NCBI RefSeq assembly: GCF_021044565.1
Contig: NZ_CP087997.1
Coordinates: 1,736,001-1,800,000 of the forward strand
Direction: 5' to 3'
Origin: Subtercola endophyticus
GTDB taxonomy: Bacteria > Actinomycetota > Actinomycetes > Actinomycetales > Microbacteriaceae
DNA length: 64,000 bases
Positions 62,405 to 64,000 of this stretch are shown piece by piece (the first letter of the stretch is position 1; each line of letters starts with the position of its first letter). A model generated the notes under the pieces. The model saw only the letters and a list, made by a program, of their open reading frames with translations. It searched no databases and was not told the origin of the DNA. Both the position numbers and the translations under genes were made by a program.

Positions 62405-63301
62405 ATGAGCATCTTTCTGACCGGCGCGACCGGATTTGTCGGATCATCCATTCTTCGTACGCTGCGCGCGCAGGGGCGGGAGGTCACCGCGCTGGTGCGC
62501 AACGACGCCAAGGCCGCGGAGGTTTCAGCGCTGGGTGCCAGTGCTGTCATCGGCGAGCTCAGCGACAGCGAACTCATCACGACGCAGGCGCTCGCCAGCG
62601 ACGGCGTCATTCACGTCGCTTCGCCTGGCGACGCCTCCAGTGCCAGCCTCGACGACGCGTTCGTGACCGCCGTGTTCGCGGGGCTCGAGGGCAGCGACAA
62701 GCCGTTCGTGCACACGGGCGGCATCTGGGTGTTCGGCGACGGGGCCGCGATCACCGAAGAGTCACCACAGAACCCGCCCGCGATCACCGCGTGGCGCGCC
62801 GAAATCGAGAAGCGTGTGCTGTCTGCTCAGGGGGTGAAGACCACGGTGATCATGCCCGGGATTGTGTACGGGTACGGCAGCGGGATTCCGAACTCAGTGG
62901 TCGACGCTCCGCGGGTGGCCGGCGTCGGCGGTGAGGCGCTGAAACTCATCGGATCGGGCGACGAGCACTGGACCACGGTGTACGTCGACGACCTGGCCGC
63001 GTTGTACGTGCTGGCGTTCGACCTCGCTCCGGCCGGTTCGGTCTACCTCGGTGTCAACGGGCAGAACCCGACGACGCGTGAACTCGGTTCGGCCGCCTCG
63101 TACGCCGCGGGGCTCGACGGGCGCGTGGCGCCGTCGACCGCCGAGGAGGTGCACGCGGTGCTGGGCGTTGCTTTCGGTGACGCGCTGCTACTCGACCAGC
63201 AGGCCACGGGCGAGGCAGCACGCGCGGCACTCGGCTGGTCGCCGACCGGGCCGTCGCTCGTCGACGAGCTGCGTACCGGCTCGTACGCGCCGGGGCACTA
63301 G
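62405..63301 (+). CDS. NAD(P)-dependent epimerase/dehydratase-like protein
   Basis: 298 residues, short-chain dehydrogenase fold. The dinucleotide motif GATGFVGS is at residues 6-13 ([15 protein letters not shown]), with VTALVRND after it. The extended-SDR YxxxK is not obvious; [10 protein letters not shown] and YVDDLAALY take the place of the usual catalytic block, so the protein may be an atypical family member (NAD-binding, perhaps without epimerase activity). The ATG at 62405 is the first fitting start; an upstream open frame overlaps lepA. Its stop shares CTAG with the convergent aminotransferase stop. Confidence 0.85.
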   Translation: MSIFLTGATGFVGSSILRTLRAQGREVTALVRNDAKAAEVSALGASAVIGELSDSELITTQALASDGVIHVASPGDASSASLDDAFVTAVFAGLEGSDKPFVHTGGIWVFGDGAAITEESPQNPPAITAWRAEIEKRVLSAQGVKTTVIMPGIVYGYGSGIPNSVVDAPRVAGVGGEALKLIGSGDEHWTTVYVDDLAALYVLAFDLAPAGSVYLGVNGQNPTTRELGSAASYAAGLDGRVAPSTAEEVHAVLGVAFGDALLLDQQATGEAARAALGWSPTGPSLVDELRTGSYAPGH

Positions 63302-64000
63302 CTCTTCGGGGGAGGCGCGGGCAGACGACGGATGCCCGTTTCGATGTCGCGCGGATCGGCGGCGACGCACAGGCGAATCCAGCCCTCGCCATGGCGGCCG
63401 AACGCGCTTCCGGGCGCCACGGCCACCCGTTGCTCCAGAAGGAACCGCTCGGCCCACTCGCCGACGTCGCCGTTGGTCGCGTAAGACACATCGACCCACA
63501 AGTAGAAGGCGCCAGACGGTTCGAGGTAGTCGATGCCACGCTCTCTCAGGAGCTCTGTCGCAAACGAGAGGTTCTCGCGGTAATGCGCGGCGGCGGCAGC
63601 TACGTGCTCTTGCGGGCCGGTGATCGCCGCGACGGCAGCGAGCTGGGTGGGCGTGTTGATGCAGCTCACGATGGCCTCTTGCACCGTGCGCATCAGCGGC
63701 GCCATGCCGGGCGGGGTGACCAGGTAGCCGATGCGGGCTCCGGTGAGGGCGTAGGTCTTCGACAGGGAGAACACCGAAAACACGCGGTCGTCGGTGTCGA
63801 GCGAGGCGACGCTGGTGTGCAGCGCGCCGTAGGTGAAGCGTTCGTAGACTTCGTCGCTGAGCATCCACAGGTCGTGCTTCTTGGCGAAGGCGAGCAGGCT
63901 CTCGATGACGGGTTGGGGAAAGATGGCCCCGAGCGGGTTCGACGGCGAGTTGATGATGATGAGGCGGGTTCGGCTGGTGACGAGGCGTTCGAGTTCGTCG
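63298..64000 (-). CDS. Class I/II aminotransferase, 5' end beyond window
   Basis: The C-terminal about 233 residues of a PLP-dependent aspartate-type aminotransferase. Visible blocks are LIIINSPSNPLGAIF, MLSDEVYERF, the PLP lysine in SLSKTYALTGARIGYL, and the phosphate-proximal WIRLCVAA near the end. The frame is open to the window edge with no start inside. The specific substrate cannot be told from this part. Convergent with the epimerase-like gene. Confidence 0.92.
   Translation of the reverse strand, partial: DELERLVTSRTRLIIINSPSNPLGAIFPQPVIESLLAFAKKHDLWMLSDEVYERFTYGALHTSVASLDTDDRVFSVFSLSKTYALTGARIGYLVTPPGMAPLMRTVQEAIVSCINTPTQLAAVAAITGPQEHVAAAAAHYRENLSFATELLRERGIDYLEPSGAFYLWVDVSYATNGDVGEWAERFLLEQRVAVAPGSAFGRHGEGWIRLCVAADPRDIETGIRRLPAPPPKS

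Overview
The window is a GC-rich stretch of actinobacterial chromosome, most likely from the family Microbacteriaceae. Supporting signs are the bifunctional PriA-type HisA, DUF1844, DUF3046, an actinobacterial SOS box, a perfect PafBC-type promoter before recA, a ClgR-like regulator beside pgsA and ftsK, and gene orders close to those of other actinobacteria. Almost all genes read on the minus strand. The genus cannot be settled from the sequence alone.

Layout from left to right. 1-2001: an incomplete HAD-IIA phosphatase and a TPR-like protein. 2102-7963: one rRNA operon (16S-23S-5S, minus strand) with promoter, processing stems and terminator, and no tRNA in the spacer. 8028-10482: tyrS, a small plus-strand orphan and the alkyladenine glycosylase mpg. 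10466-17565: a small membrane protein and argH, argF, argD, argB, argJ, argC, tightly overlapping, with no argR or argG inside. 17668-23614: pheT, pheS, an rRNA methyltransferase, rplT, rpmI and infC; infC apparently starts at ATC. 23902-28385: DUF1844, an SseB-domain protein and hisA/priA, hisH, hisB, hisC. 28437-29857: a LysM protein divergent from lexA. 30006-36550: hflX, an RsmC-like methyltransferase, dapF, miaA, miaB, recX. 36554-43059: recA, DUF3046, a ClgR-like regulator, cinA, pgsA, ftsK. 43141-47065: an accessory island of small secreted proteins. 47148-54991: rnj, dapA, era, a CBS/CorC membrane protein, ybeY, phoH, a HIT protein, rsmE. 55044-62296: dnaJ, hrcA with CIRCE, two DUF4870 proteins, hemW, DUF1990 and lepA. 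The right end holds an NAD(P)-dependent epimerase-like protein and an incomplete aminotransferase.

Most of the window is housekeeping: translation, arginine, histidine, lysine/diaminopimelate and porphyrin metabolism, tRNA modification, DNA repair and ribosome maturation. The unusual part is the island between ftsK and rnj. It has five intact paralogues and one decayed copy of a small family: Sec signal peptide, two conserved cysteines, no membrane anchor, and an almost invariant C-terminal end, [ST]GGL or [ST]GGLG. Four differently diverged leaders (five genes) share CGTAAT-N17-[CA]TCTC, 51-58 nt before the start codon, which looks like a common promoter. One copy arose by an 880-bp tandem duplication that also carried the 3' end of rnj. 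The copied flanks stay nearly identical while the two protein cores have diverged strongly, as in a diversifying secreted-protein cassette. I do not recognise the family and assign it no function.
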